64,000 bases of DNA from Planctomycetaceae bacterium (lineage in GTDB: Bacteria; Planctomycetota; Phycisphaerae; UBA1845; UTPLA1), in contig WYBU01000006.1 in NCBI GenBank assembly GCA_011525745.1, forward strand, positions 27,288-91,287. The letters run 5' to 3'. The translations under genes were made by a program, and so were the position numbers. Under the pieces are notes generated by a model, which made no database searches, was not told the origin of the DNA, and saw only the letters and a program-made list of their open reading frames with translations. This document shows, one piece after another, positions 17,308 to 27,135 of this stretch. Numbering within the stretch: position 1 is the first letter of the stretch; each line of letters opens with the position of its first letter.

Positions 17308-18747
17308 ATGAGCACGACCCCTGTTGCGCCGAGGAATCTCAAAGACGCGCGCGTGCTGGTCATGGGCCTCGGACGCTTCGGCGGCGGCGTCGGCGTCAGC
17401 CGCTGGCTGGCCGAGCAGGGGGCGCGCGTCACCGTGACCGACCTCGCATCGCGCGAGGACCTCGACGCGTCGCTCAAGGCGCTGGAAGGGCTGCCGATCA
17501 CGTTCCGCCTCGGCGGACACGACGTGGCCGATCTGGACGGCTGCGACCTGCTCGTCGTCAATCCCGCCGTCGATAAGGCCAAGTCCGAGTTCTTCGCCGA
17601 AGCCCGCCGACGGGGCGTCCCCTGGTCGAGCGAAATGAACCTCTTCCTCGAGCGCTGCCCCGCCACGCTCGTGGGCATTACCGGCAGCGTCGGCAAGAGC
17701 ACCACGACCGCGATGTTGGGCACGATTCTGGATGGCGTGCTCGAACAGGCCGGCGAGAAAATGCCGGCCGACGAGCGCCGCCTGGCCGGTACGTGGCCGC
17801 CGCGACGCGTCTGGGTCGGCGGCAACATCGGCAAATCGTTGCTGTCGCTGCTGACGGAGATGGACCCGCGTGACGTGGTCGTGCTCGAGCTGTCGAGCTT
17901 CCAGCTCGAGGATGCCGCCGCGGTCGGCGTCAGTCCGCACATCGCCGTCGTGACCAATTTCCGGCCAAATCATCTCGATCGCCACGGCACGATGGAGGCC
18001 TACGCCGCGGCCAAGCGCAACATCCTGGCATGTCAGCGCGCCGGCGACACCGCCATCCTGCCGTCGCTGGCGGCGCTGTCGGGTTATTCGTTCGACCCGC
18101 GGCCGGAGGTCCGCGCCGTGCGGTTCGACATCGACGACGACGGCGCGGTGCTGTGGTCCATCGAGGGGACTCAGGTAAAGACCGCGCGGCTGTCGCTGGC
18201 CGTGCCCGGCCGGCACAACGCGCTGAACGCCGCCGCGGCGCTGGCGGCGGCCGAGGCGCTGGGCGCGCCCCTCGATGCGGCCATCGCGGCGGCGGGAAAT
18301 TATCGCGGACTTCCGCACCGGCTGGAGTTCGTCCGCGAGTTCGCCGGCGTGCGCTACTACAACGATTCGAAGGCGACCACGCCCGAGGCGGCCATCACGG
18401 CGCTGCGCGCGTTCGAACAGCCGGCCGTCATCCTTTGCGGCGGCTACGACAAGGGGCTGTCGTTCGACGAGCTGGGCCGCGAGCTGGCGGCGCGGGCGCG
18501 AGCCGTGATCTGCTATGGCGACACACGCGATCAGATTTTCATGGCCGTGCGTCGTGCCCGCGGCGAGCGCGACCAACCGTCGCTCAAGACCGTGCACGAC
18601 TTCCGCGGCGGCGTCAACCTGGCGCGGCGGCTGTCACGGCCGGGAGACGTGGTGGTGCTGTCGCCGGCGTGCGCGAGTTACGATATGTTCAAGAATTACG
18701 AACAGCGCGGCGACATGTTCCGCCGCATCGTCAACGACTGGATATGA
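17308..18747 (+). CDS. murD: UDP-N-acetylmuramoyl-L-alanine--D-glutamate ligase
   Basis: 479 residues from ATG 17308. N-terminal Rossmann domain with VLVMGLGRFGGG, then the Mur-ligase ATP loop GITGSVGKSTTTAM, the lysine region (LSSFQLEDA), HLDRHGTMEAYAAAK and the C-terminal YNDSKATTPEAAITALRAF, LCGGYDKGLSFDEL and SPACASYDMFKNYEQRGDMF signatures. MurD adds D-glutamate to UDP-MurNAc-L-Ala in the cytoplasm. The N-terminal GGG variant and the 25-30 residue loop near residues 150-170 make it slightly longer than E. coli MurD. A TATCAT near 17256 may be its -10. Confidence 0.96.
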   Translation: MSTTPVAPRNLKDARVLVMGLGRFGGGVGVSRWLAEQGARVTVTDLASREDLDASLKALEGLPITFRLGGHDVADLDGCDLLVVNPAVDKAKSEFFAEARRRGVPWSSEMNLFLERCPATLVGITGSVGKSTTTAMLGTILDGVLEQAGEKMPADERRLAGTWPPRRVWVGGNIGKSLLSLLTEMDPRDVVVLELSSFQLEDAAAVGVSPHIAVVTNFRPNHLDRHGTMEAYAAAKRNILACQRAGDTAILPSLAALSGYSFDPRPEVRAVRFDIDDDGAVLWSIEGTQVKTARLSLAVPGRHNALNAAAALAAAEALGAPLDAAIAAAGNYRGLPHRLEFVREFAGVRYYNDSKATTPEAAITALRAFEQPAVILCGGYDKGLSFDELGRELAARARAVICYGDTRDQIFMAVRRARGERDQPSLKTVHDFRGGVNLARRLSRPGDVVVLSPACASYDMFKNYEQRGDMFRRIVNDWI

Positions 18748-19174
18748 ACAGGGTGCGGCGGACCCGTCCGGTCAGTCGACGCCGCGCCCACGGACGCAGC
18801 AGGGCGGGACAGGCCTTCGTGAGCCAGGCAGACGTCTGGGCGTCGTACAGCCGCGACGAGAGCAGCATCGCCCCGGGATGCGGCACGTCGCCGAAGCGCG
18901 CCACGCGCGCCATCAGCCAGCGGTTGAGCCGCGACACACCGCACCTCCTCAGCACGCCCAGAAAGAACGGCAGCGGCCCTTCGCGCAACTGGCGCTGCTC
19001 GTGTACGGCCTTGACGGCGTAGCCGGCGAAGAGAAACGCGCCGACGATCACGACCATCACGAGGAATCCGGTCGCAAAGCCGGGCATCGTGCTGCGCCCC
19101 GGCGCGAATGCCGAGCGCAGCCATTCCAGCCGATCGACGCGGTCGGACTGTGCCAGCAACATCAGACTGATCAT
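18731..19174 (-). CDS. Single-pass membrane protein, unknown function
   Basis: 147 residues from ATG 19174; GAGGGGG lies 6 nt upstream. One strong helix at about residues 30-50 (FATGFLVMVVIVGAFLFAGY) follows a short N-terminal segment and precedes a basic soluble region with LREGPLPFFLGVLRRCG, WLMARVARFGDVPHPGAMLL and TKACPALLRPWARR. Its last 17 bp overlap the 3' end of murD in the opposite direction. No family recognised. Confidence 0.65.
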   Translation of the reverse strand: MISLMLLAQSDRVDRLEWLRSAFAPGRSTMPGFATGFLVMVVIVGAFLFAGYAVKAVHEQRQLREGPLPFFLGVLRRCGVSRLNRWLMARVARFGDVPHPGAMLLSSRLYDAQTSAWLTKACPALLRPWARRRLTGRVRRTLFISSR

Positions 19175-19266
19175 CGAACCCCCTCGAAACAAACCTCCCG
19201 GCGCGCCGCGCGCACCGCGAGACGCGCACGTGAGCAAGCGTGGGGCGACCATCGCGCGTGTCGCGT

Positions 19267-21150
19267 TCATCCCGCCGACACAACCGCAGCCTTCGCCGGC
19301 GCGGCCGCCCGTCCGAAAGTCTGCATGATCCGCGCCGCGCGCGAACGGACGCGCGAATCCGGATCGCGACCCGCGATGATCGTCACGTGCGCTTCCAGCA
19401 CACTCAGCCGCAGCCGTTCGACCACCGACAGCGCCGCCATCCGATGCTCGGGATCGCGATGTCGCAGCGTCTTCAGCAGCGACTGCGCGGCCTGAGGCGC
19501 GCGGCGCATCAGCAGCACGCGGATGGCCGCCGCGCGAACCGACGGCGATTCGTCCTCGCAGCGCGCCTCCAGCATGGCCGCGGCCCGATCGCCGGCCGCA
19601 ACGGCCAGCGCCTCAACCGCCGCCTGCCGCACGAACGGACTTCGGTCCTCCAGCGCCCGCTCCGAGATGCGCCGTGCCGTCGCTCCGCCGATTCGACCGG
19701 CGGCGGCCAGCGCGGCCACGCGCACGCGTTCGTCCGGATCGTCGGCCTGCGCGAACAGTTCGTTCTCGAACAGCGCGTGCAGACTCAGCGCCGCAATCAG
19801 GCGGTGCGCCTGGAGCCGGTCCTCCACCGACGATCCGCACAGCCGCTTCCGCAATTCGGGCGCGAAGTCGGGAATGCGCCGCGCCAGTTGCGCCGGCTCC
19901 AGCCGGCATGCCGCGCGCTCCAGCCGCTCACACGCCGCCCAGAAGGAGGCGAACGCCGGCTCCAAGCCGAACCGACGCAGGAACGACGACCATTCGCCGT
20001 CGGACTCCAGCCGGCGCCGTACCGCGGCCGGCGCCGTCGAGCGGCCGCGCCGCGACAGCTCGAAGCGTGCGATTCGCGCCGCGTCGGCGTACGGAGACTC
20101 GGCCACGAGCCGCAGCAGTCCCCGCGCTTCGGGCGTTTGACGCGCGACGAGCGACCACGCCGCTTCGCGCACCGCCTGCGGGGCGTCCTGATCCAGCACG
20201 CCGCGCAGCAGCTCCAGCAGTGTTTCATCCGGCAGACCCAGCTCCGACACCAATTCCACGCCCGGACCGTGCAGCGCTTCGGGCAGCGCCAGCAACGGCG
20301 CGATCCCGCGCTCCAGCCACGCCAGCCGCTGCACGCACTTCAACAACTTGCGCGTTCCGCCGATGCGGCCGCGCCATCGCTGGCGAATCATGCCGGCGAA
20401 AAACTCCGAGTCTTGTCGCGTTTCGATCGAACGGATGATCCCGTTGCGCAGCTCGTTGTAGAGCAGCCCTTCGTAGGCGAACGGCGCCAGCGCGGCGCTG
20501 CGCGACTGACCGAAGACCTCGAGCATCGCGTGCGTCAACATGCCGCGTCGCCCGTTGCGCGATTCGAACAGATCGGAACCGAGATCGTCCACGAAGCACA
20601 TCGCCGCCTCGATGATCTCGGTGCGATGATGCGCGTGAAAACGATCCAGCGCCGTGCGAAGCGCGTCGACCAAGGCGCGGCGTTCCTCTAACTGCGTTGC
20701 ATCCGGCGCTCGGCTGGCGAACTCGGCCGCCAACGACCTCAACGTCAGCGCCGCCTGTTGCCGAACTACCGTCGAACGGTCGATCAGCCCGTCGGCCGCC
20801 AGATAGGCCAGCCGCATCGACCGGCGGCGCTCGATCAGTATCAGTGCGCCCGTGCGGGCCTCGTTCTGGCCGTTGCGGAACGCCCGCTGAATCGCCTCGT
20901 CCATCGCCGGGCCGCTTTGCTCGATGATCCGCCGCACCTCGGGCGGCAGGCGGTCGTAGCGCTCGATCAGCCCTTCGTAGCCCGCCGCGCGCCCGCGCTC
21001 CAGCAACAGCGCGATGACTCGCTCGCAATCCGCCTCATCCAGATGATCCAACGCCGCCGCCAGCGCGGCATCCGCGGCGTCGGCGTCGGATGCGCGGAAC
21101 GCCTCCAGCACGCGATCGCACGGCGCGCAGCCCGGGTCCGAACGGCTCAT
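19267..21150 (-). CDS. HEAT-repeat-containing protein
   Basis: 627 residues, almost entirely alpha-helical. Repeats with the HEAT pattern are clearest at residues 120-150 (TVVRQQAALTLRSLAAEFAS) and over the last 200 residues (DERVRVAALAAAGRIGG, DRSPFVRQAAVEALAVA, DESPSVRAAAIRVLLM, DPEHRMAALSVVERL, DPDSRVRSRAARIMQTFG). Such solenoids bind other proteins. No signal peptide or membrane segment is seen, so it is probably cytoplasmic. A single end of the ACGAGACGCGCACGT element lies at 19215-19238, just beyond its stop codon. Confidence 0.85.
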   Translation of the reverse strand: MSRSDPGCAPCDRVLEAFRASDADAADAALAAALDHLDEADCERVIALLLERGRAAGYEGLIERYDRLPPEVRRIIEQSGPAMDEAIQRAFRNGQNEARTGALILIERRRSMRLAYLAADGLIDRSTVVRQQAALTLRSLAAEFASRAPDATQLEERRALVDALRTALDRFHAHHRTEIIEAAMCFVDDLGSDLFESRNGRRGMLTHAMLEVFGQSRSAALAPFAYEGLLYNELRNGIIRSIETRQDSEFFAGMIRQRWRGRIGGTRKLLKCVQRLAWLERGIAPLLALPEALHGPGVELVSELGLPDETLLELLRGVLDQDAPQAVREAAWSLVARQTPEARGLLRLVAESPYADAARIARFELSRRGRSTAPAAVRRRLESDGEWSSFLRRFGLEPAFASFWAACERLERAACRLEPAQLARRIPDFAPELRKRLCGSSVEDRLQAHRLIAALSLHALFENELFAQADDPDERVRVAALAAAGRIGGATARRISERALEDRSPFVRQAAVEALAVAAGDRAAAMLEARCEDESPSVRAAAIRVLLMRRAPQAAQSLLKTLRHRDPEHRMAALSVVERLRLSVLEAHVTIIAGRDPDSRVRSRAARIMQTFGRAAAPAKAAVVSAG

Positions 21151-21301
21151 GCTTCTGGTATCGGTCGGTGCCGGGTGCGCCTGAGGCTATATGTCGTGCC
21201 GATAACCCGATGCGCCGCGGGAAGCACACGGACGTGCGCCGCCGAGGGGGTGTGTCGCTGCCTGAAGAGATCGGTTCGTGAGATCAGCGATTGCGTGAAC
21301 T

Positions 21302-22723
21302 TCAATCCGAAACGCCGACTTCCGCCAGAACCAGCGACATGTCGTCGGTCCGCGCGCTGAACGCCCCGGGCATGTTGTCCAGCCGCGTCGCCACGGATTC
21401 GACGAACGCCTTGGCCGATTGTACGGTGCAGACCGATAGCGCCGGATGCAGCTTGATGCCCGCGTCCCCCGAAGCTTCATCCGTCAGCGCGCTCTCGAGT
21501 CCGTCGCTGTAGAGCAACACCCGATCGCCCCGCCGCAACTGAACCGATTCGTTCGGAAAGTCCTGTCCACCGAACACCCCCAGCAGCCCCCCGGCCCCGA
21601 GCAGCGGACGCGAACCGCCGTCGGCCGACACCAGCAACGGCGGCGGATGACCCGCGCTGGAGTAGGTCAGCTCCAGCGTCCGCGCGTCGATCACGCCGTA
21701 CCAGCCGGTGACGAACTGGCAATCCGGCAAACGCTCGTCCACCAGCGTCTCGTTGAGGTCGGCCAGCACTTCCCCCGGCCGCACAGGCTCGTAGCCCTGC
21801 GCATGAATGCGCTTGGTTCGCAGGCCGGTGCGGATGAACATCGTCAGCAGCGCCGCCGAAACGCCGTGCCCCATCGCGTCGAACAAATAAAACCCCACGC
21901 GATGCTCGTCGATGCGAAAAACGTCGAACATGTCGCCGCTGACCCAACTGCATGGGCGAAACAACGTCGCAAACTGCATCGGCGGCGCGGTCGGCAACTC
22001 GCGCGGCAGGAAGTCGCGCTGCAACCGCGACGCCAGCGCCAGGTCCTGCTGCACTTCCTCGAAATAGCGCCGGAGCTGATCGCCCAGCGCTCGGACCGTC
22101 GACAGCTCGGATTCGATGTGATCCCAGACCGGCCGGATCTGGGCCAGTCCCGCCAGCGCGCCCCGAAGCACGTCGAGCGATGCGTCGCGCGGCAGCCACA
22201 CCGCCCCCGGCGTGTGCTCCGCATCGGCGTCGCCGGCGTTGCCGATCCGCACGATGCCCACGTGATGCGCCTGGAGCCGATTCATCCACTCCGCCAGATG
22301 CGCCACGCGCTGCGCGTGTTCCCCCGCGCCGCCCGGCCGCGCCGGCATCGGCGGCGGATCGATCAGGATCGCGGCGTCCAACGCAGCGCCGATCGACTCT
22401 TCGTCCGGCGGCGGCCGATCGATCCCGTATGTTTCGATGGATGCCCGATGGGCGGCCAGATACCCGTCGACGGCGCAAGGCCAGGGCGGGCCATCGCCGA
22501 TAATTCCGATGCGCCGCCCCTCCAGCGCGGACAATGGACAAAATGCCGCATCTTCGCGCGCCGCCGTGTGACCGATCGACCGGCCGCTTCCACGCGGCGT
22601 CGCATCCACCGCCGGCGCGGCGCCGCGCCCGCGAACGCGGCGCGAGGCGGGTTGATCGGATCTGATCGCAGTGCGTCGCAAGCGTTTCCTTTCAGACGCG
22701 GAACCAGGTCGGCTCGCCGACAC
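21302..22723 (-). CDS. SpoIIE/RsbU-type PP2C serine phosphatase
   Basis: 473 residues. The catalytic domain covers about residues 230-470: a linker helix (LALASRLQRDFLPRELP), WVSGDMFDVFRIDEHRVGFY, LFDAMGHGVSAALLTMFIRT, LTYSSAGHPPPLLV, GDRVLLYSDGLESAL and TDDMSLVLAE. These hold the metal-binding Asp/Gly residues of the PPM fold. The N-terminal 200 residues resemble a degenerate receiver-like domain (RRIGIIGDGPPWPC, AAILIDPPPMPA) without a clear phospho-acceptor. Phosphatases of this type dephosphorylate STAS anti-anti-sigma factors; a STAS gene lies at 23483 and others at 28.5-29.9 kb. Confidence 0.88.
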   Translation of the reverse strand: MSASRPGSASERKRLRRTAIRSDQPASRRVRGRGAAPAVDATPRGSGRSIGHTAAREDAAFCPLSALEGRRIGIIGDGPPWPCAVDGYLAAHRASIETYGIDRPPPDEESIGAALDAAILIDPPPMPARPGGAGEHAQRVAHLAEWMNRLQAHHVGIVRIGNAGDADAEHTPGAVWLPRDASLDVLRGALAGLAQIRPVWDHIESELSTVRALGDQLRRYFEEVQQDLALASRLQRDFLPRELPTAPPMQFATLFRPCSWVSGDMFDVFRIDEHRVGFYLFDAMGHGVSAALLTMFIRTGLRTKRIHAQGYEPVRPGEVLADLNETLVDERLPDCQFVTGWYGVIDARTLELTYSSAGHPPPLLVSADGGSRPLLGAGGLLGVFGGQDFPNESVQLRRGDRVLLYSDGLESALTDEASGDAGIKLHPALSVCTVQSAKAFVESVATRLDNMPGAFSARTDDMSLVLAEVGVSD

Positions 22724-22788
22724 GCCTCGACCGTTGCACCGGGGCGCAGCGCGGCCCGGCGCCTGTCCGGCGACGGCGCGTCGGGGGT

Positions 22789-23337
22789 CTACGGTTGATC
22801 GTCGGAATAACCGGAGGCCGAGTTGACGACCGAAGGCGGGATTTCGACAACGTCCCCTTCGCGGATGCCCTTTTCGGCGAACTGCCCGCCGCGGACCTCC
22901 AGGGCGAACTGCGCCGGCTCGATCGAGAAATAGCCCGATTCGTCGAGCGGAGTCATGGTGTAGGTCTTGACGATCACGCCGTCGCCGCGGATGTAGGCGA
23001 TGTCGAGCGGGATGATCGTATTGTGCATCCAGAACGAGCGATAACGATGGTCCGCGAACACGAACAACATGCCAGCGTCGGGCGGAAGCTCGTTGTGCGT
23101 GACGTTCATCAGACCGAGTTGCTGCTGTTCCGGCGACAGCGCCAGCCAGACGTGATACGTGTGCGACGGGCGCGCCGCGTTACCGCCCGCCGGGCGGATG
23201 ATCACGTCGGCGCGCGGCATTGCCGATAACTTGTTCTTTTCAACATCACGGTCCGACATTTCGTGACACGCCGGAATCAGGCACATGCCCATTGCAGAAA
23301 CGAACAGGGACGCGATTCGGTGCGAAACAGTGCTCAT
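22789..23337 (-). CDS. DUF192-family putative lipoprotein
   Basis: 182 residues. The N-terminus has a lipobox-like end (GMCLIPAC, Cys about residue 24), so it may be a lipoprotein facing the periplasm. DUF192 motifs follow: VWLALSPEQQQLGLMNVTHN, DAGMLFVFADHRYRSFWMHN, TIIPLDIAYIRGDGVIVKTY and ALEVRGGQFAEKGIREGDVV. The family is widespread, small, and of uncertain function. A CGCGAT/ATCGCG palindrome with a T8 loop sits just upstream (near 23350). Confidence 0.88.
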   Translation of the reverse strand: MSTVSHRIASLFVSAMGMCLIPACHEMSDRDVEKNKLSAMPRADVIIRPAGGNAARPSHTYHVWLALSPEQQQLGLMNVTHNELPPDAGMLFVFADHRYRSFWMHNTIIPLDIAYIRGDGVIVKTYTMTPLDESGYFSIEPAQFALEVRGGQFAEKGIREGDVVEIPPSVVNSASGYSDDQP

Positions 23338-23482
23338 GTCAGTGCCGCCGCGATCTTTTTTTTCAATCGCGTCACTCTACCATCGCACGGCGTACGACGC
23401 GAGCGATGAATTGCGTATCCGAGCGATTGGGTTGCCGATATGCTGCACCGCCGTACGTCGAATGACCGGAAGCGAGGCCAGA

Positions 23483-23818
23483 ATGACCCTGAACGTGGAA
23501 CGGCGCGGCCCGGCCGCGATTGTGCGGATCATCGGCGACCTGATCGACCCGGAATCGAACGATCTGATGCGCGCAGTCGACGACCTCGTCGACGCCAATG
23601 TCTCGCGCATCGTCATCGACGCCGGCGGCATCACGTTCCTTAGTTCCGCCGGACTGCGCGACCTGGTGCAGATCGTGGCGCGGGCCAACGCCGACGGCCG
23701 CCGCGTGCTGCTGGCCAACGTCTCGGGGTTCGTGTCGGGCGTTCTGGAAGTGACCAGGCTCGATCGGTTCTTCGAGGTCTGCCCGACCGTGGACGAGGCG
23801 CTGAAGCGGCTGGAGTAG
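23483..23818 (+). CDS. STAS-domain anti-sigma factor antagonist
   Basis: 111 residues from ATG 23483, with GAGG 5 nt upstream. The fold is a single STAS domain: ERRGPAAIVRIIGDLIDPES, RIVIDAGGITFLSSAGLRDL (the serines of FLSSAG are the usual phosphorylation site), NADGRRVLLANVSGFVSGVL and RLDRFFEVCPTVDEALKRL. When unphosphorylated such proteins bind an RsbW-type kinase and release its sigma factor or effector. The PP2C phosphatase encoded about 0.8 kb away on the other strand could be its activator. Confidence 0.9.
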   Translation: MTLNVERRGPAAIVRIIGDLIDPESNDLMRAVDDLVDANVSRIVIDAGGITFLSSAGLRDLVQIVARANADGRRVLLANVSGFVSGVLEVTRLDRFFEVCPTVDEALKRLE

Positions 23819-23892
23819 TGCCCCTGAAGCGCTGTCGAATTCCGTGGCATTCGGGTCCAACTAGCCGTCGGTGAGAAGCCCGGGGGCGGCAC

Positions 23893-23954
23893 GGTCAAGC
23901 CCTCGCGGCCCGCGTTTTGCGAAATCGCGGATCTGCCCACGCGAGGGCTTCACC
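23893..23954. repeat. Family B inverted repeat (GGTCAAGCCCTCGCG)
   Basis: Left arm 23893-23907 and right arm 23940-23954 (CGCGAGGGCTTCACC) are near-perfect inverted copies. Other copies: 51604-51666 (inside a coding region) and 55178-55241. Single arms occur near 26928, 37197 and 38535. Confidence 0.7.
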
Positions 23955-24095
23955 ATGCCACGCCTCTGCCCGCGAATGCTGACAGACCCGGGGGCGTTTA
24001 CCTCAGGGCCGCATTTCGCTTATCCTGTTCGTCGGATGATCGAAGGCGCCGGCGCCTCTGCCGGCGCTTTACGTTGCCCGCCGCGAGGATGCGAC

Positions 24096-25310
24096 ATGCA
24101 AAGCACCGCCGAATACCGACCTGAAACAACGCGACCGGCGCACGTGACGCTCGCCCGACTGATGGCCGTCGCCGTCGCGCTGCTGACCGTTTCACTCCCC
24201 GCGGCGGCACAATCCGACGCCGATGACTCCGGGGCGACGCGGAAGAAGTCCCGCGCGAAGTCCGGCGGCGACGCCGGGGCCAACGAGGACGCCGCCGGGA
24301 AGAAGAGCAAGAAAGATGATCTGAAACCCTTCCCCGAAGGGCCTTTGCAGAAGCAGTTCCAGGAAAAGCTCGGCGGCGACTTCAAAGTCCGCCACACCGA
24401 TCACTTTTTCGTGCTCTACAGCGCCGACGAGGAGGTCGTCAAAGACTTCATCCTGCGGATCGAAGCGACCTACGCCGCCGTCCATCGCTTCGCCACGCAA
24501 ATGGGGGTGGACATCGACTATCCGAAGGAGAAGCTGCCGATCGTCTTTTGCAGCGAATTCGATCAATACTCGTCGGTCGCCCAGGCGCTCGCCGGCGCGC
24601 CGGCGCCGCGCGAGGCCGCCGGTCTCTACTTCCCCCAGCCCAATTTCTCGCTTTTCTACGACATGGCCCATTCGGTGACGGTGCTCGATCAGACGGCCCA
24701 AGCCAAGGCCCTTCAGGAAGAGGCCCGCCGCGCGACCGATTCGAAAACGAAAAAGGAAAAATCGCGCGAGGCGCAGTTCATCCTCAACCGCCTCAACGAC
24801 TACCAGGAGCGCAACAACAAGTCCGTCGTCCAGCACGAAGTCGCGCACCAGCTTCTCTACAACTTCCAGGTGCATCATCGCGACGCGCCCAATCCCGTCT
24901 GGTTCGTCGAGGGACTCGCCACGCTCTTCGAACCGCCGCCCGGCAAAACCGGCGCCGGATTCAACGTCGTCAATCAGTACCGGCTCTGGCGGCTGCGCGA
25001 GGCCGACGCCGCCAATGCCCTGGCCGATCTGCGCGAGTTCGTACAAAAGCCCGAGCTGCTGCGCGGCTCGGGCGATCAGATGGACCGCGGCTACGCCCAG
25101 GCGTGGGGGCTGATGTATTACCTGTCGCAAAAGAAAAAGGCGGAGCTGCGCCAGTTCGTCGAGCTGATCAAAACACGCAAGCCCAGGGAAGTGATTCCGC
25201 CCGAGCGGGAATTGGCCGACTTCGAAAAATGCTTCGGCAAGCTCGACGAGAGCTTCCGCAAGAATTGGCACAAGTTTCTCAAGAGCGTGCCCTACCGCGC
25301 GCCGCGATGA
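24096..25310 (+). CDS. Secreted DUF1570-like protein with a peptidase-like HExxH motif
   Basis: 404 residues from ATG 24096; GAGG lies 7 nt upstream. Signal peptide at about residues 12-39 (LMAVAVALLTVSLPAAAQ), then a lysine-rich linker. The domain at 85-400 carries FFVLYSADEEVVKDFILRIE, a YPKEKLPIVFCSEFDQY strand, and VVQHEVAHQLLYNF, a zincin-type HExxH that is followed about 25 residues later by WFVEGLATLFE. These match the DUF1570 pattern seen mainly in planctomycetes. A peptidase role is an inference from HExxH plus the downstream glutamate. Confidence 0.78.
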   Translation: MQSTAEYRPETTRPAHVTLARLMAVAVALLTVSLPAAAQSDADDSGATRKKSRAKSGGDAGANEDAAGKKSKKDDLKPFPEGPLQKQFQEKLGGDFKVRHTDHFFVLYSADEEVVKDFILRIEATYAAVHRFATQMGVDIDYPKEKLPIVFCSEFDQYSSVAQALAGAPAPREAAGLYFPQPNFSLFYDMAHSVTVLDQTAQAKALQEEARRATDSKTKKEKSREAQFILNRLNDYQERNNKSVVQHEVAHQLLYNFQVHHRDAPNPVWFVEGLATLFEPPPGKTGAGFNVVNQYRLWRLREADAANALADLREFVQKPELLRGSGDQMDRGYAQAWGLMYYLSQKKKAELRQFVELIKTRKPREVIPPERELADFEKCFGKLDESFRKNWHKFLKSVPYRAPR

Positions 25311-25455
25311 CGAACGATCTCGAGCATGACGCGACCGTGTGCGGCCGCGTCGGACGGCCATCCGGCCCGTCTGATTGCCGCGGGCATTCATACTCCCCTT
25401 CGTTCGCTCGCCGAACCCGCTTCGGCAGCCACGCTCGCATCAGGGGAGCCGCATC

Positions 25456-26880
25456 ATGTCGCCCATCGCGTTGTCCGTCGTCGTCTTCGGTTCCGGCATC
25501 ATTGCTCTGCCCGACCCGCCGCCCGAAATCAAGCCGCGGGAACCGGCCGCGTCGCAGCCCGCCGCCGGCGCGCCGGCCCTGCCGACGCCGCGCGTCGCGT
25601 GGACGTTCAAGCTCAAGTCCGCATCCTTCGGCGGCGGCGCGGCGGCCGACGTGGATGGCGACGGCAAGCTCGAAGTCGCCTTCGCCACCTACTTCGGCGA
25701 CTCGACCGTGCATCTGCTCTCGGGCCGCGACGGCAGGGAAATCTGGAGCTACCACGAGGGCAACGACTGCCTCGACGCCTCGCTGCGCTTCGTCGACGTG
25801 ACCGGCGATGGAAAACTCGAGCTGATCGTGCCCATCTCCAACTCCGGCCGCGTCATCGCGCTCGACGCCCGCGTCGGGCGCAAGGTTTGGGCCTACGAGA
25901 CGAAGACCGGCGATCGCATCGAGTGCATCGACACGCCGCCGTGGATCGGCGACGCAGACGGCGACGGCAAGCCGGACGTGGTCGTGGGAACGTTCGCCGG
26001 CAAGCTGCACGTCATCCGCGGGGCGGACGGCACGCGCATTCGGACGATTCAGGCCGCGCCCGGCGCGGTGCAATCGTGCCCGATCGGCATGGACTTCAAC
26101 GGCGACGGGGCGGTCGATTTCGTCGTCGGCAACTTCCGCGGCGATCACAAGGTCCACGCCGTCAGCGACAAGGACGGCGCCGAACTATGGACGGTGCCGA
26201 CCGGCGATCACATCTACCACGGCTGCGCCGCCGGTGATCTCGACGGCGACGGCAAGCCGGAGCTGACGATCGGCTCGTACGACGGGAAGGTCTATTGCAT
26301 TCGCCCGCGCGACGGAAAGTTGCTATGGAGCGTCAAGACGGGCGATCGTTACATCATGTCGCCCACGGCCATCGCCGACGTCACCGGCGACGGCAAGCCC
26401 GAAGTCATCGTCGCGGCTCACTATCTCAGCGTGCTGCGCGGCGACGGCTCGACGCTCTACCGCGTCGAGGCCGACAATCTGTATCGTGCGGGCGTGACGC
26501 GCGGCGTCGCCGTGGCCGATCTCGACGGAGACGGCGGCCCGGACCTGGCGTATCTCACGAATGATGGAATATTCCGGGCGCACCGCGGCCGGGACGGTAC
26601 GTTGCTGTACGAATTCGACGCGTCGAAAACCATCGAAGGCCGCGACCTCGATTGCAGCCACGGACCGATCATCGCCGATCTGACGGGCGACGGGCGGCTG
26701 GATGTGTTTTTCGTCGTCGGGCTGGGGCGCGAAAACGATCGCCACGGCACGGCGATCTGCCTGACGGGTTTCGAGGGCAAGGGGCCGGGCTGGCCCATGT
26801 TCCGCCACGACGAGCAAAACACAGGCAACTTTGCCGAGGCGGCGCCGGGCCGGTCGCCGAAGCCCGCGCCGGCGAAATAA
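25456..26880 (+). CDS. VCBS/FG-GAP beta-propeller protein
   Basis: 474 residues from ATG 25456, with AGGGGAG 7 nt upstream. A short hydrophobic N-terminus ([16 protein letters not shown]) may be a signal peptide. Eight calcium-loop repeats of the form D-x-[DNT]-G-D-G-x-[PL]-[DE] occur at about 50-residue spacing: [84 protein letters not shown] and [15 protein letters not shown]-like blade motifs ([20 protein letters not shown]) alternate with them. It probably forms an extracytoplasmic seven- or eight-bladed propeller; ligand unknown. Confidence 0.88.
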   Translation: MSPIALSVVVFGSGIIALPDPPPEIKPREPAASQPAAGAPALPTPRVAWTFKLKSASFGGGAAADVDGDGKLEVAFATYFGDSTVHLLSGRDGREIWSYHEGNDCLDASLRFVDVTGDGKLELIVPISNSGRVIALDARVGRKVWAYETKTGDRIECIDTPPWIGDADGDGKPDVVVGTFAGKLHVIRGADGTRIRTIQAAPGAVQSCPIGMDFNGDGAVDFVVGNFRGDHKVHAVSDKDGAELWTVPTGDHIYHGCAAGDLDGDGKPELTIGSYDGKVYCIRPRDGKLLWSVKTGDRYIMSPTAIADVTGDGKPEVIVAAHYLSVLRGDGSTLYRVEADNLYRAGVTRGVAVADLDGDGGPDLAYLTNDGIFRAHRGRDGTLLYEFDASKTIEGRDLDCSHGPIIADLTGDGRLDVFFVVGLGRENDRHGTAICLTGFEGKGPGWPMFRHDEQNTGNFAEAAPGRSPKPAPAK

Positions 26881-27135
26881 CGGCTCGCGCGGGTATTACG
26901 CGAACGAATTCGTGACGGGCGGCGCGATCAAGCCCTCGCGCGAAGCAGGCCTTCATGTTTCGGGTGGTACGGGCGTCCCGCCCGTATGTCCCACCCTCGC
27001 AAGGCCTTCGCCAAGTTGAATCCTCGCGTGGCACGAACTTACAGCCGGTCGGAGCGCGTCAGCGAGTGCTTGGCCACGTAAATCGGCGCGGCGCGCGAAA
27101 AGCGATAAATTCTATATATTAATCCTGCTGCGTGC

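Noticed and set aside
23345..23375. CGCGAT-T8-ATCGCG as a terminator
   Set aside because: The T-run is in the loop, not after the stem, and there is no T-tract following on either strand.
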